This document shows positions 18,510 to 29,669 of a DNA stretch of 64,000 nucleotides, in pieces; the stretch's first letter is position 1, and each line of letters opens with the position of its first letter. The notes beneath the pieces were generated by a model, which was given only the letters and a program-made list of their open reading frames with translations, was not told the DNA's origin and did not search any database. The stretch comes from Halomonas heilongjiangensis (GTDB lineage Bacteria > Pseudomonadota > Gammaproteobacteria > Pseudomonadales > Halomonadaceae): positions 103,201 through 167,200 of the forward strand of contig NZ_PNRE01000019.1 of assembly GCF_002879645.1 (NCBI RefSeq). The letters are read 5' to 3'. The position numbers and the translations under genes were made by a program.

Positions 18510-19426
18510 GCCGGCTCGGGGTCGGCCTGGCGGCAGTGGGCGATGGCGTCGGTCACGGCGTCGATGGCCCTGGGCCGCGGGAAGCTGGCCCGCCAGGCGA
18601 TGGCCACGGTGCGCGAGGGCGCCGGCGGGCTGAACGGCCGGCTGGCCAGCAGGCCGCTCTCGTAGTGGCCGGTACCGATGGCCGAGCGCGGCAGTACCGT
18701 GATGCCGAGCTTGGAGGCCACCATGTGGCGGATGGTCTCCAGCGAGCCGCCTTCGGCGGTGAGGGTGTTGCTGGGACTGTTGAGCTTGTGGCTGATCGCC
18801 GGGCAGGCCTCGAGGATCTGGTCGCGAAAGCAGTGGCCCTCACCCAGCAGCAGCAGGCGCTCGTCGAGCAGGGCCTCCTTGTCGATGCGCGTGCGCTCGA
18901 CCCACGGGTGGTCGGCCGGGATCAGCACCTCGAACTCCTCGTCGTAGAGGGCCTTGGTGACCACGTCGGTCTCGGTGAAGGGCAGGGCGATGATGATGGC
19001 GTCGAGTTCGCCGTTTCTCAGCTTGCGCCTCAGGTTGCCGGTGAAGCCCTCCTCGATGTAGAGCGGCATCTGCGGGGCGCTGGCCGCCAGGGCCGGCACC
19101 AGGTGCGGGAACAGGTAGGGCCCGATGGTATAGATGGCACCGAGGCGCAGCGGGCTGGCCAACTGGTCGCGGCCGGCCGTGGCCAGCTCCTTGATCACGC
19201 TGCTCTGTTCCAGCACGCGCTGGGCCTGCTCGACGATCTTCTCGCCCATGGGGGTGACCTGGACGGTGGACTTCGAACGCTCGAACAGCGCCACGCCAAG
19301 CTCCTCCTCGAGCTTCTTGACCGCCACCGACAGGGTCGGCTGGGACACGAAGCAGCGCTCGGCGGCGCGACCGAAGTGGCGTTCCTGGGCCAGGGTTACG
19401 ATGTAGCGAAGTTCTGTTAGAGTCAT
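18506..19426 (-). CDS. oxyR: Hydrogen peroxide-sensing regulator OxyR
   Basis: A 306-residue LysR-type activator. The N-terminal helix-turn-helix is in FGRAAERCFVSQPTLSVAVK, and the peroxide-sensing pair is intact at C199 and C208 (GEGHCFRDQILEACP), the same numbering as E. coli OxyR. Oxidation forms the C199-C208 disulfide that switches on antioxidant genes; ahpCF at 51303 is a likely target. The start is ATG at 19426 (MTLTELRYIV), as in Pseudomonas OxyR; upstream in-frame ATGs at 19444 and 19555 are not conserved. Coupled to recG; divergent from the SDR gene. Confidence 0.96.
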   Translation of the reverse strand: MTLTELRYIVTLAQERHFGRAAERCFVSQPTLSVAVKKLEEELGVALFERSKSTVQVTPMGEKIVEQAQRVLEQSSVIKELATAGRDQLASPLRLGAIYTIGPYLFPHLVPALAASAPQMPLYIEEGFTGNLRRKLRNGELDAIIIALPFTETDVVTKALYDEEFEVLIPADHPWVERTRIDKEALLDERLLLLGEGHCFRDQILEACPAISHKLNSPSNTLTAEGGSLETIRHMVASKLGITVLPRSAIGTGHYESGLLASRPFSPPAPSRTVAIAWRASFPRPRAIDAVTDAIAHCRQADPEPA

Positions 19427-19539
19427 CTTGGTGCCGGTAGGCATCCTCTCGATACGGGTATTGCCCCGCTGCACGGGGGCATGAAGCACAGGGAAAGAAT
19501 AATGCCAATAGGGACTTTTTATCAGGGGGCGAAGGAAAG

Positions 19540-20421
19540 GTGAAGAAGACGACACTCATTCTGGGTTGTGGCGACATCGGCACGACCCTGGGACGGCGCC
19601 TTCGGCAGGCGGGCCAGCGGGTGGTCGGCGTGCGGCGCAACACCGCGGCCCTGGCAGGGGAAGATAGTGGCATCGAGGCCATCTCGGCCGACCTGACGGA
19701 TGCGGCGAGCCTGGCCGAGCTCCCGGATGCCGATGTGCTGGTCTACGTGGCCACCGCCGACCACTTCGACGAGGAGGCCTATCGTGCCGCCTATCCGGAT
19801 GGCCTCAAGGCGGTGCTGGCCGAATACGCCGCCCGCGACAAGGCGCCGAGACACGTCTTCTTCGTCTCCTCGACCAGTGTCTACGCCCAACAGGATGGCG
19901 AGCGGGTCGACGAGACCAGTCCCACGGCGCCCTCGGGCTTCTCCGGCCAGCTGATGCGCGAGGCCGAGCAGGCGCTGATCGAGCACGAGCTGCCGGGCAG
20001 CGTGGTGCGCTTCGCGGGCATCTACGGCCCCGGACGCGACCGCTTGATTCGTCAGGTGAGCGAGGGGCGTATCGCCCCGGCCAGCCCGGCCATGTACACC
20101 AACCGCATCCATCGCGACGACTGCGCCGGGGTACTGGCGCACCTCATCGACCTCGCCCTGGCCGGCGAGTCGCTCCATGAGCTCTATCTCGGCAGCGATT
20201 GCGAGCCGGCGCCGCTGCACGAGGTGATGGCCTGGCTGGCCAGGCAACTCAAGGTCGAGGCCACCGAGACCATCCAGTCGCCACTGCGTCGGCGGGCCAG
20301 CAAGCGCTGCGACAACACCCGACTGCTCGAGAGTGGCTACGTCTTTCGCTACCCCAGCTACCGCGAGGGCTATGCCCAGGTGTTGAAGGAGGGGGGCTTC
20401 CTGGCCCCCGAGAAGGTCTAG
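19540..20421 (+). CDS. NAD(P)-binding SDR/epimerase-like protein (YeeZ type)
   Basis: A 293-residue extended short-chain dehydrogenase-like protein. It opens with a Rossmann motif LILGCGDIGTTLGRRLRQAG and has the later strand VFFVSSTSVYAQ, the region where the YxxxK active site would fall; a clear Y-x3-K is not seen, so catalysis is uncertain. The family includes E. coli YeeZ, of unknown substrate. The start is GTG at 19540 after GAAGGAAAG. It is divergent from oxyR across 113 bases. Confidence 0.78.
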   Translation: MKKTTLILGCGDIGTTLGRRLRQAGQRVVGVRRNTAALAGEDSGIEAISADLTDAASLAELPDADVLVYVATADHFDEEAYRAAYPDGLKAVLAEYAARDKAPRHVFFVSSTSVYAQQDGERVDETSPTAPSGFSGQLMREAEQALIEHELPGSVVRFAGIYGPGRDRLIRQVSEGRIAPASPAMYTNRIHRDDCAGVLAHLIDLALAGESLHELYLGSDCEPAPLHEVMAWLARQLKVEATETIQSPLRRRASKRCDNTRLLESGYVFRYPSYREGYAQVLKEGGFLAPEKV

Positions 20422-20422
20422 A

Positions 20423-20546
20423 GCGAGAAGCGATAGCCCAGCGTCAGGGTCTCGAGACCGCCGACTGGAGAGCGGGCGCCCGATCCCATCGGGGGACCGG
20501 GCTCACAGCGAGAAGCGATAACCCAGCGTCAGGGTCTCGAAACCAT
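20423..20546. repeat. Imperfect direct repeat: duplicated end of pagL
   Basis: About 39 bases at 20423-20461 recur with few changes at 20508-20546, the last codons of pagL. Read on the minus strand the outer copy encodes LETLTLGYRFSL followed by TAG, the same C-terminal beta-strand as pagL, now overlapping the end of the SDR gene. Between the copies a partly paired GCCCGATCCC...GGGACCGGGC sequence (20478-20502) could form a terminator hairpin. Points to a lost second pagL copy. Confidence 0.8.
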
Positions 20547-21006
20547 CGTTGGGGCGCCGGATACCGGCGTTGGAGTAGTGGGTCAGGGCCAGCGAGAGTT
20601 CGCCGCTGGCCCACGGCATGCCCAGCGCCAGGCGGTCCTCGAACTGGAAGGCGGTGGAGAGTTCCCGTGATTCGACCCGGGTGTCGAGGAACAGGGCCGC
20701 ACCGATCCCCCCCTCGAGGAAGAGCCCGCGTTCCCCGGCGAAGGTGTAGCGCAGCGCCGGGGAGAGCAGCCAGGCCGCGTTGCCGTCCTTCTCGCGGCTG
20801 GACAGCAGCAACAGGCCGGTGGCCAACCGCAGGTCGAGGCGGGGATGGAAGCGCTCGAGCCCGATCATCCGATCGATCTCGACCGTCAGGGCCGCCGTGG
20901 ATTCGCTGGAGGCGCCGGCGGCGACATACCAGTCGGCCATGGCGGGCGCGCTGCCCAGTAGTGCCGCCAACGCGGTGACGATCGCCCTGCCTGTCCTGCG
21001 GGACAT
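20503..21006 (-). CDS. pagL: Lipid A 3-O-deacylase (PagL family)
   Basis: A 167-residue outer-membrane beta-barrel enzyme that removes the 3-O-linked acyl chain of lipid A. A signal peptide ends near AMA-DWY (residue 24). The PagL catalytic triad is visible in THYSNAGIRRPNDGFE: H143, S145 and E157, and the chain ends in a phenylalanine-containing barrel strand LGYRFSL. ATG at 21006 follows GGGAGAAGGGA. It stands alone between thpR and the SDR gene. The family occurs in Pseudomonas, Bordetella and Salmonella; modification of the surface in saline habitats is only a guess. Confidence 0.9.
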   Translation of the reverse strand: MSRRTGRAIVTALAALLGSAPAMADWYVAAGASSESTAALTVEIDRMIGLERFHPRLDLRLATGLLLLSSREKDGNAAWLLSPALRYTFAGERGLFLEGGIGAALFLDTRVESRELSTAFQFEDRLALGMPWASGELSLALTHYSNAGIRRPNDGFETLTLGYRFSL

Positions 21007-21037
21007 TCCCTTCTCCCTCTGTTTTTCCACCGGCGGT

Positions 21038-21553
21038 TCAAGGGCTCCCTGACCGCGCCAGGGTGGCATAGCGAGCGCCCCGGTGGTCGGTGATGGAGTG
21101 AATAAGCTCAAGCTGATTATAGGGCCAGTCGAGCCGGATGTCCGGCAGGCCGTCGGTCTCGAGGGCGTGGGCGTGCCGCAGCAGGGTGACGTGGGGGATA
21201 TAACGGCCGGGGCGACCCCCGATGCCCCGCGGCGCCAGTTCATCCCACAGGCGACGCTGCAGGGCCTCGAGGGGCGGATCCGGGTGGCGACCGCCGACCC
21301 AGACGATTCCCGGGCGCTGGAAAGTGCCCCAGCGATCGAGCCGCCAGTCGCCGGGGGGGATCTCCAGCGAACGCACCCAGCCGCCCAGCGCCACGGCCTG
21401 TACCTCGTCCACCTCGCCGAGAAAGGCCAGGGTCAGGTGCAGGCTCGCGTCGGGCATGCGCCGCCCGCCGCAGCGGGCATGGGCGAGATCCGCCAGTTCC
21501 GCGAGCCGCGCCCGCAGTGCGGGCGGCGGCACCAGCGCCAGGAAGAGTCTCAA
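21038..21553 (-). CDS. thpR: RNA 2',3'-cyclic phosphodiesterase
   Basis: A 171-residue 2H phosphoesterase (LigT/ThpR). The two catalytic HxTL motifs are present: [10 protein letters not shown] (near residue 40) and HVTLLRHA (near 120). The family hydrolyses 2',3'-cyclic phosphates at RNA ends and can ligate tRNA halves in vitro; the cellular role is unclear. Its start overlaps the ridA stop by four bases, so it is coupled to ridA. Confidence 0.9.
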   Translation of the reverse strand: MRLFLALVPPPALRARLAELADLAHARCGGRRMPDASLHLTLAFLGEVDEVQAVALGGWVRSLEIPPGDWRLDRWGTFQRPGIVWVGGRHPDPPLEALQRRLWDELAPRGIGGRPGRYIPHVTLLRHAHALETDGLPDIRLDWPYNQLELIHSITDHRGARYATLARSGSP

Positions 21554-21939
21554 TCGCCGATGACCATGATCGCCTCTGCCTCGAACTGACTGCCCTTGGG
21601 CAGCGCCTTCACCCCTACCGCGGCGCGGGCCGGGAAGGGGGCGCTGAAGAACTCCTCCATCACCTGGTTGACGATGGCGAAGTTGTCCAGGTCCACCAGG
21701 TAGAGGTTGATCTTGACGATCTCGCCGAGCGAGCCCGCGGCCTCCTCGCAGACGGCCTTGAGGTTGGTGAAGACCTGACGGGCCTGGGCCTCGAAGTCGT
21801 CGGAGACGATCGTCATGGTCGCCGGGTCCAGCGGGATCTGGCCGGAGAGGTAGACGGTGTTGCCGGCCTTGACGGCCTGGGAGTAGGGGCCGATGGCGGC
21901 GGGCGCCTTGTCGGTGTTGATCACGGCCTTGTTGCTCAT
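21550..21939 (-). CDS. ridA: Reactive imine/enamine deaminase RidA
   Basis: A 129-residue YjgF-family protein that hydrolyses reactive enamines and imines formed by PLP enzymes. Landmarks: [20 protein letters not shown] near the N-terminus, the catalytic arginine in [15 protein letters not shown] (near residue 105) and the Glu-containing end [11 protein letters not shown] at 21939 is preferred over the upstream ATG at 21978. Its place after spoT matches the Pseudomonas order. Confidence 0.95.
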   Translation of the reverse strand: MSNKAVINTDKAPAAIGPYSQAVKAGNTVYLSGQIPLDPATMTIVSDDFEAQARQVFTNLKAVCEEAAGSLGEIVKINLYLVDLDNFAIVNQVMEEFFSAPFPARAAVGVKALPKGSQFEAEAIMVIGD

Positions 21940-21987
21940 GGGCGTTCTCCGTGGTGTCGTTGGAAGGTTGTGATACATGAAAGAAAT

Positions 21988-22018
21988 GGCTCGCCCACCG
22001 TGGCCACGGGGGCGGGCC
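21988..22018 (-). terminator. Hairpin after spoT
   Basis: GGCTCGCCCACCGTGG pairs with CCACGGGGGCGGGCC with one mismatch and one bulge. On the minus strand the stem is followed by ATTTCTTTC, so it probably ends the rpoZ-spoT transcript before ridA. Confidence 0.6.
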
Positions 22019-22032
22019 GCTCGGGGAATGAC

Positions 22033-24168
22033 TCAGTTGCCGACGCGCGAGATCCTGCCGATGTGGGACAGGTTGCGCAGGCGCTTGATGATCCTGGCCA
22101 GGTGCACGCGGTCGTGCACCGCCAGGGTCAGGTGCACGATCGACAGCCGGGCGTCACGCTCCTCGATGCCGATGCGCTCGATGTTGGCCCCGGCGTCGGT
22201 GACCAGGCCGGCGAGTTCGGCCACCAGACCGCGGCGGCTCTCCACCTCGAGGCGCAGCGCGACGGGGAAGTCCTCGTCGATCTCGTCGGACCACTCCAGG
22301 GGGAACAGCTTGTCCGGGTCGTTCTTGAGTTCGCCGAGATTGCGGCACTCGGTGCGATGCACCACGATCCCCTTGCCTACCGAGAGATGGCCGATCACCG
22401 GGTCGCCGGGCAGCGGGTGGCAGCAGCGGGCGAACTTGATCACCATGCCCTCGGCACCGCTGATCACGATGGGACCGTGGGGCCGGCCCTGGCGATCCGT
22501 CGTCTCGCGCGCCTCGCCGTGCTGCAGGTCGATCAGCCGGCGTGCCACCACGTGGGCGACCCGGGTGCCCAGGCCGATGGACTCGAGCAGGCCCTCCTCG
22601 TGCTTCAGCGCCAGCTCGGCCAGCAGGGTGTGGAGCGGGCCGCCGGGCAGCTCCTCCAGGCTGGTCTCGAAATCGGCCAGGGACTTGTTGAGCAGGCGCC
22701 GGCCGAGCTGCACCGCCTCGGTCTGCTGCTGGTGCTTCAGGGCATGACGGATCGCCGAGCGCGCCTTGGCGGTGACCACGAAGTTGAGCCAGGCCAGGTT
22801 GGGCTTGGCGCCGGGGGCGGTGATGATCTCCAGGGTCTGGCCGCTCTCGAGCCGGGTGGAGAGCGGTGCCAGGTGGCGGTCGATGCGGCAGGCGATGCAG
22901 CTGTTGCCGATGTCGGTGTGCACGCTATAGGCGAAGTCGATCACCGTGGCGCCCTGGGGCAGCTCCATGATGTCGCCCTTGGGCGTGAAGACGTAGATGT
23001 CGTCGGGGAAGAGGTCGTTCTTGACGTGCTCGATGAACTCCAGCGAGTCCCCGGCGTGGCGCTGCATCTCCAGCAGCCCCTTGACCCAGGCCCGGGCCCG
23101 GGCGTGGCTGCCCTCGGCGATGGGGTGCTCGGTCTGGCCGGCCTTGTAGAGCCAGTGGGCGGCGATGCCGTTGTTGGCCATCGCCTCCATCTCGCGGGTG
23201 CGGATCTGCACCTCGATGGGCATGCCGCTCGAGCCGAACAGGGTGGTGTGCAGGCTCTGGTAGCCGTTGGCCTTGGGGATGGCGATATAGTCCTTGAAGC
23301 GGCCCGGCACCGGCTTGTAGAGGTTGTGCACCACGCCGAGGATACGGTAGCAGCTGTCGACGTCGTCGGTGATGATGCGGAAGCCGAAGACGTCCATGAT
23401 CTCGGCGAACGGCTTGCGCTGGTCGCGCATCTTCTTGTAGATCGACAGCAGGTGTTTCTGGCGGCCGACCACGGTGCCGGGCAACCCCTCGTCGTCGAGG
23501 CTCGTCTGCAGGGCATGCTGGATCTGGCGGATCGCCGAGCGGCGGTTGCCGCGGGCGCTGGAGACGGCGCGCTTGATGCGCTCGGCGCGCATCGGGTGCA
23601 GGGCCTGGAAGGAGAGGTCCTCGAGCTCCACGCGGATGGTGTTGATGCCCAGCCGGCTGGCGATGCGGGCGTAGATCTCGAGCGTCTCGCGGGCGATGCG
23701 GCGCTTCTTCTCGGGGCGCAGGGCGCCCAGGGTGCGCATGTTGTGCAGGCGGTCGGCGAGCTTGACGATGATCACCCGGATGTCCCGGGACATCGCCAGC
23801 ACCATCTTCTGGAAGTTCTCGGCCTGGGCGACCGCCTTGTCCTCGAAGGTGATCTGGGTCAGCTTGGAAACGCCGTCGACCAGCTCCGCCACCGGCTTGC
23901 CGAACTGCTCGGCCAGGGCCTCCTTGCCGACCCCGGTATCCTCGATCACGTCGTGCAGCATGGCCGCCATCAGGCTCTGATGGTCCATGTGCATGTTGGC
24001 CAGGATATTGGCCACGGCCAGCGGATGGGTGACATAGGGCTCGCCGGAGCGACGCCGCTGGCCATCGTGGGCCTGCTCGGCGTAGTAGAAGGCGCGCTTG
24101 ACCTGCCGGATCTCGTCGGGAGGAAGGTAGCCGCCGAGACGGTCGGCCAGGTCATCGATGGTGAACAT
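22033..24168 (-). CDS. spoT: Bifunctional (p)ppGpp synthase/hydrolase SpoT
   Basis: A 711-residue Rel/Spo enzyme that makes and degrades the alarmone ppGpp. Domains in order: HD hydrolase (MAAMLHDVIEDTGV, near residue 70), synthetase (DVFGFRIITDDVDSCYRIL, near 265), TGS (DIYVFTPKGDIMELP, near 395) and a C-terminal ACT domain (about 630-705, RRGLVAELAGLVTDAG). Both catalytic domains keep key residues, so a bifunctional SpoT rather than RelA. It follows rpoZ after 66 bases. Confidence 0.97.
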   Translation of the reverse strand: MFTIDDLADRLGGYLPPDEIRQVKRAFYYAEQAHDGQRRRSGEPYVTHPLAVANILANMHMDHQSLMAAMLHDVIEDTGVGKEALAEQFGKPVAELVDGVSKLTQITFEDKAVAQAENFQKMVLAMSRDIRVIIVKLADRLHNMRTLGALRPEKKRRIARETLEIYARIASRLGINTIRVELEDLSFQALHPMRAERIKRAVSSARGNRRSAIRQIQHALQTSLDDEGLPGTVVGRQKHLLSIYKKMRDQRKPFAEIMDVFGFRIITDDVDSCYRILGVVHNLYKPVPGRFKDYIAIPKANGYQSLHTTLFGSSGMPIEVQIRTREMEAMANNGIAAHWLYKAGQTEHPIAEGSHARARAWVKGLLEMQRHAGDSLEFIEHVKNDLFPDDIYVFTPKGDIMELPQGATVIDFAYSVHTDIGNSCIACRIDRHLAPLSTRLESGQTLEIITAPGAKPNLAWLNFVVTAKARSAIRHALKHQQQTEAVQLGRRLLNKSLADFETSLEELPGGPLHTLLAELALKHEEGLLESIGLGTRVAHVVARRLIDLQHGEARETTDRQGRPHGPIVISGAEGMVIKFARCCHPLPGDPVIGHLSVGKGIVVHRTECRNLGELKNDPDKLFPLEWSDEIDEDFPVALRLEVESRRGLVAELAGLVTDAGANIERIGIEERDARLSIVHLTLAVHDRVHLARIIKRLRNLSHIGRISRVGN

Positions 24169-24234
24169 GCGGCGCGCCCTGAATCCTGCGTGAGTGCCCT
24201 GCGAAATGAGGCGGCGGGAAGCCGTCGGGCGGGG

Positions 24235-24495
24235 TCACTCCTCGGCGGCGAAGCCCGGCTCGGGTTCGCGGCGGATGCGCACCGGCGCCTCGACCGGCTC
24301 GTCGAGCACGTTCTCGTCGATCAGGCCTTCGGCGATCTCGCGCAGGGCCATGACGGTGGCCTTGTCGTTCTCCCAGGGCAGCAGGGCATCGCGGGAGCCG
24401 CGGGCCAGCTGGCGGGCACGCTGGGTGGAGATCATCACCAGCTTGAAACGGTTTTCGACGTTTTCCAGACAATCTTCGACTGTGACTCGCGCCAT
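24235..24495 (-). CDS. rpoZ: RNA polymerase omega subunit
   Basis: An 86-residue omega subunit that helps fold the beta-prime subunit and takes part in ppGpp binding. The signature [20 protein letters not shown] and RARQLARGS are standard. The C-terminus is acidic and proline-rich ([18 protein letters not shown]). It lies between gmk and spoT, the usual arrangement. Confidence 0.97.
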   Translation of the reverse strand: MARVTVEDCLENVENRFKLVMISTQRARQLARGSRDALLPWENDKATVMALREIAEGLIDENVLDEPVEAPVRIRREPEPGFAAEE

Positions 24496-24589
24496 GGGTG
24501 CCTTCCTGAATGCCGGTGGGGAATCGACGCGGGGCCCGCGGTGAGGGTGGTCGCGGGCGAGGATTCCACCAATGGATAGACCCAATAGG

Positions 24590-26241
<1,652 letters not shown>

Positions 26242-26318
26242 GGCGCCGGGCCTCGGGTCGGATCATGTTTCGTACGGGTAGTCATGTGTCGCCGTGACCC
26301 CTGACAGGGACGAGGGAA

Positions 26319-26338
26319 GGCCCGGCCATGGCCGGGCC
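26319..26338 (-). terminator. Hairpin between the AGCS symporter gene and glsA
   Basis: GGCCCGGC, loop CATG, GCCGGGCC forms a perfect eight-pair stem ten bases past the symporter stop. On the minus strand it is followed by TTCCCTCG, only a weak U tract, so it may attenuate rather than stop transcription into glsA. Confidence 0.5.
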
Positions 26339-26347
26339 GGTTGAGGC

Positions 26348-27814
<1,467 letters not shown>

Positions 27815-27975
27815 GAGTCTCCACCGGTGGTTGTTGTCGGCATGGAAAGGCGCGTAGCAGCCGTGTCGGCCGGCGCCAGGATTGTTCTTGGCATGATGAT
27901 TCGAACCCCTGAATCGTCTCTGTCGTTGCCGGGCTATCCGGGGCCCGTGTGACGTCACGGGCCGGCAGCTACCAC

Positions 27976-27990
27976 GCAAATCGCGTGCCA
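27976..27990 (-). promoter_or_regulatory. Sigma-54 (-24/-12) promoter for the AGCS-glsA genes
   Basis: On the minus strand this reads TGGCACGCGATTTGC, an exact match to the sigma-54 consensus TGGCACG-N4-TTGC with correct GG-to-GC spacing. Transcription would start near 27963, giving a leader of about 150 bases before the symporter start. The adjacent upstream gene encodes a sigma-54 activator. Confidence 0.88.
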
Positions 27991-28004
27991 CCCCGGGGAG
28001 AACA

Positions 28005-28172
28005 TATAACCCACTGTCATATAAGGGATAATGGTGATGAGCCACGGGGCGGGGCGAGGCGAAGGGGTATAACCACGGGCCTCCAGATGACTGCCGTTGG
28101 CATGGAAAACACAATCAATACAATGGTTTGTGAAGTTCTATAACCAGGGTTATGGGTATGTCGCCGGTTATA
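28005..28172. promoter_or_regulatory. TATAACC heptamer cluster, likely upstream activating sequence
   Basis: TATAACC occurs at 28005, 28068 and 28139; its inverse GGTTAT(A) at 28148 and 28166; a variant TATAAGG at 28020. The copy at 28139-28154 is a near-perfect inverted repeat TATAACC-AG-GGTTATG. All lie upstream of the -24/-12 element at distances typical of enhancer sites for sigma-54 activators and before the stop of the activator gene. The remainder of this 377-base gap shows no gene. Confidence 0.6.
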
Positions 28173-28191
28173 GGGGTTGGCGGCAGGCTGT

Positions 28192-29616
28192 CTAGCCGTC
28201 CGGCCTGGCTTCGCGCATCTTCTTCAGCCGCTTGCTCAGCGCCGGCTGGGAGATGCCCAGCAGGCGCGAGGCGATGGACTGGTTGCCTTCGGCGCGCTTC
28301 ATCGCTTCGTCGACCAGCTGGTCGGCGACCGCATGCAGTGTCGGCAGGGGTTCGTCGGGCGCGAACGCGGTGTGCCGGGTGACGGGGTGGGGCAGCGGCG
28401 TGTCGTTCGTGCGCTGCATGGCGCGCTTGAAGACCTCCATGGACAGGGTCCTGGAGCGGTGCACGCTCATGGCATCGAAGACCATGGCGCGCAGCTCGCG
28501 CACGTTGCCGGGAAAGCCGTAGTTGGACAGCAGTACCGGCAGTTCCGGGGGATAGGAGGGCTTGTGCTTGCCCAGCTCGTCGGCCGCTTCGGCGAGGAAA
28601 TGCTCCAGCAGCAGCGGGATGTCCGACTTGCGTTGTCGCAGCGACGGGATATGCACCTGGTGGGTGCGCAGCCGGTAGTAGAGGTCCTTGCGAAAGGTGC
28701 CCGCCCGCTGCTTCTCATCCAGGTCCTGGTGGGTCGCCACCACGACCCGCGCCCGCATGCGCCTGGGGCGGTCGCTGCCGAGGGGATAGTAGTCGCCCTC
28801 CTGCAACAGGCGCAGCAGCTTGACCTGGGAGGCCATGCTCAGATCGCCGATCTCGTCGAGCAGGAGGGTGCCATCCGCCGCCTGCTCGATCATGCCGGCA
28901 CGCTCCTGGTCGGCGCCGGTGAAGGCGCCGCGCTGGTGGCCGAACAGGGTATCGGCGAAGACGTTGTCGTCGAGCCCCGCCACGTTGACGCACACCAGGG
29001 GGCCCTGGCGGCCGCTCAGGTCATGGGCCGCGCGGGCGATCAGCTCCTTGCCCACACCGCTCTCGCCGCCGATCAGGATCGGCTGGCTGGTGGGCGCCAC
29101 CGACTCCAGGTACTGGAAAACCGAACGCATGCCCTTGTCGGCAGTGACGATGCGGGCGAAGGCCTCGGGGTGTTCGAGGGTATCGTTGAGGAAGCGCTTG
29201 CGCAGCTCCTGGTTCTCCTGGCGCAGCTCCTGCAGGCGAATGGCGCGTTTGATGCCCTCGAGTAGCCGGCCTTCCTCGTCGGTCTTGACGAAGTAGTCGA
29301 AGGCCCCCTGCTTGATGCAGTTCACGGCTGTTTCCACCTGATTCAGGCCGCTGATCACGATCACGCCGACGTCCGGGTGCTCCTCGACGATGCGGGCCAG
29401 CAGCTGCTCGCCCGAGAGGTGGGGCATGGTCAGGTCGAGGGTCACCAGGCCGATGTTCTCGCGTTCCAGCAGCGTCAAGACCTCCCGGCTGTCCTGGCAG
29501 CGGTGGATGTTGGTGATGCCGCCCGAGCGCTCGAGCGCGATGCTCAGGCTGCGCAGGAAGGAGGGCTCGTCATCGACGAGCAGCAGGCCAAAGGAGGGGT
29601 AGAGATTCTTCGTCAT
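28192..29616 (-). CDS. Sigma-54-dependent response regulator (NtrC/DctD class)
   Basis: A 474-residue regulator: receiver domain (1-125; D61 is the expected phospho-acceptor, within LVTLDLTMPHLSG), a short coiled linker, AAA+ domain with Walker A GESGVGKE, the sigma-54-contacting loop RGAFTGA, and a C-terminal Fis-type helix-turn-helix (QSIASRLLGISQPALSKRLK). It pairs with the sensor kinase gene 53 bases upstream, and likely binds the TATAACC sites and activates the sigma-54 promoter of the AGCS-glsA genes. Closest known analogues by design are the AauR/DctD regulators of acidic amino acid and dicarboxylate uptake. Confidence 0.93.
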   Translation of the reverse strand: MTKNLYPSFGLLLVDDEPSFLRSLSIALERSGGITNIHRCQDSREVLTLLERENIGLVTLDLTMPHLSGEQLLARIVEEHPDVGVIVISGLNQVETAVNCIKQGAFDYFVKTDEEGRLLEGIKRAIRLQELRQENQELRKRFLNDTLEHPEAFARIVTADKGMRSVFQYLESVAPTSQPILIGGESGVGKELIARAAHDLSGRQGPLVCVNVAGLDDNVFADTLFGHQRGAFTGADQERAGMIEQAADGTLLLDEIGDLSMASQVKLLRLLQEGDYYPLGSDRPRRMRARVVVATHQDLDEKQRAGTFRKDLYYRLRTHQVHIPSLRQRKSDIPLLLEHFLAEAADELGKHKPSYPPELPVLLSNYGFPGNVRELRAMVFDAMSVHRSRTLSMEVFKRAMQRTNDTPLPHPVTRHTAFAPDEPLPTLHAVADQLVDEAMKRAEGNQSIASRLLGISQPALSKRLKKMREARPDG

Positions 29617-29669
29617 CGGACGCTTTCCACCTAACAGTCCAGGAGTGCGTGGGGTGCTCTCGCGACTTT

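Noticed and set aside
21517..24579. A 1020-codon open frame on the plus strand
   Set aside because: Antisense shadow of spoT and rpoZ; no domain, and spoT is unmistakable on the other strand.
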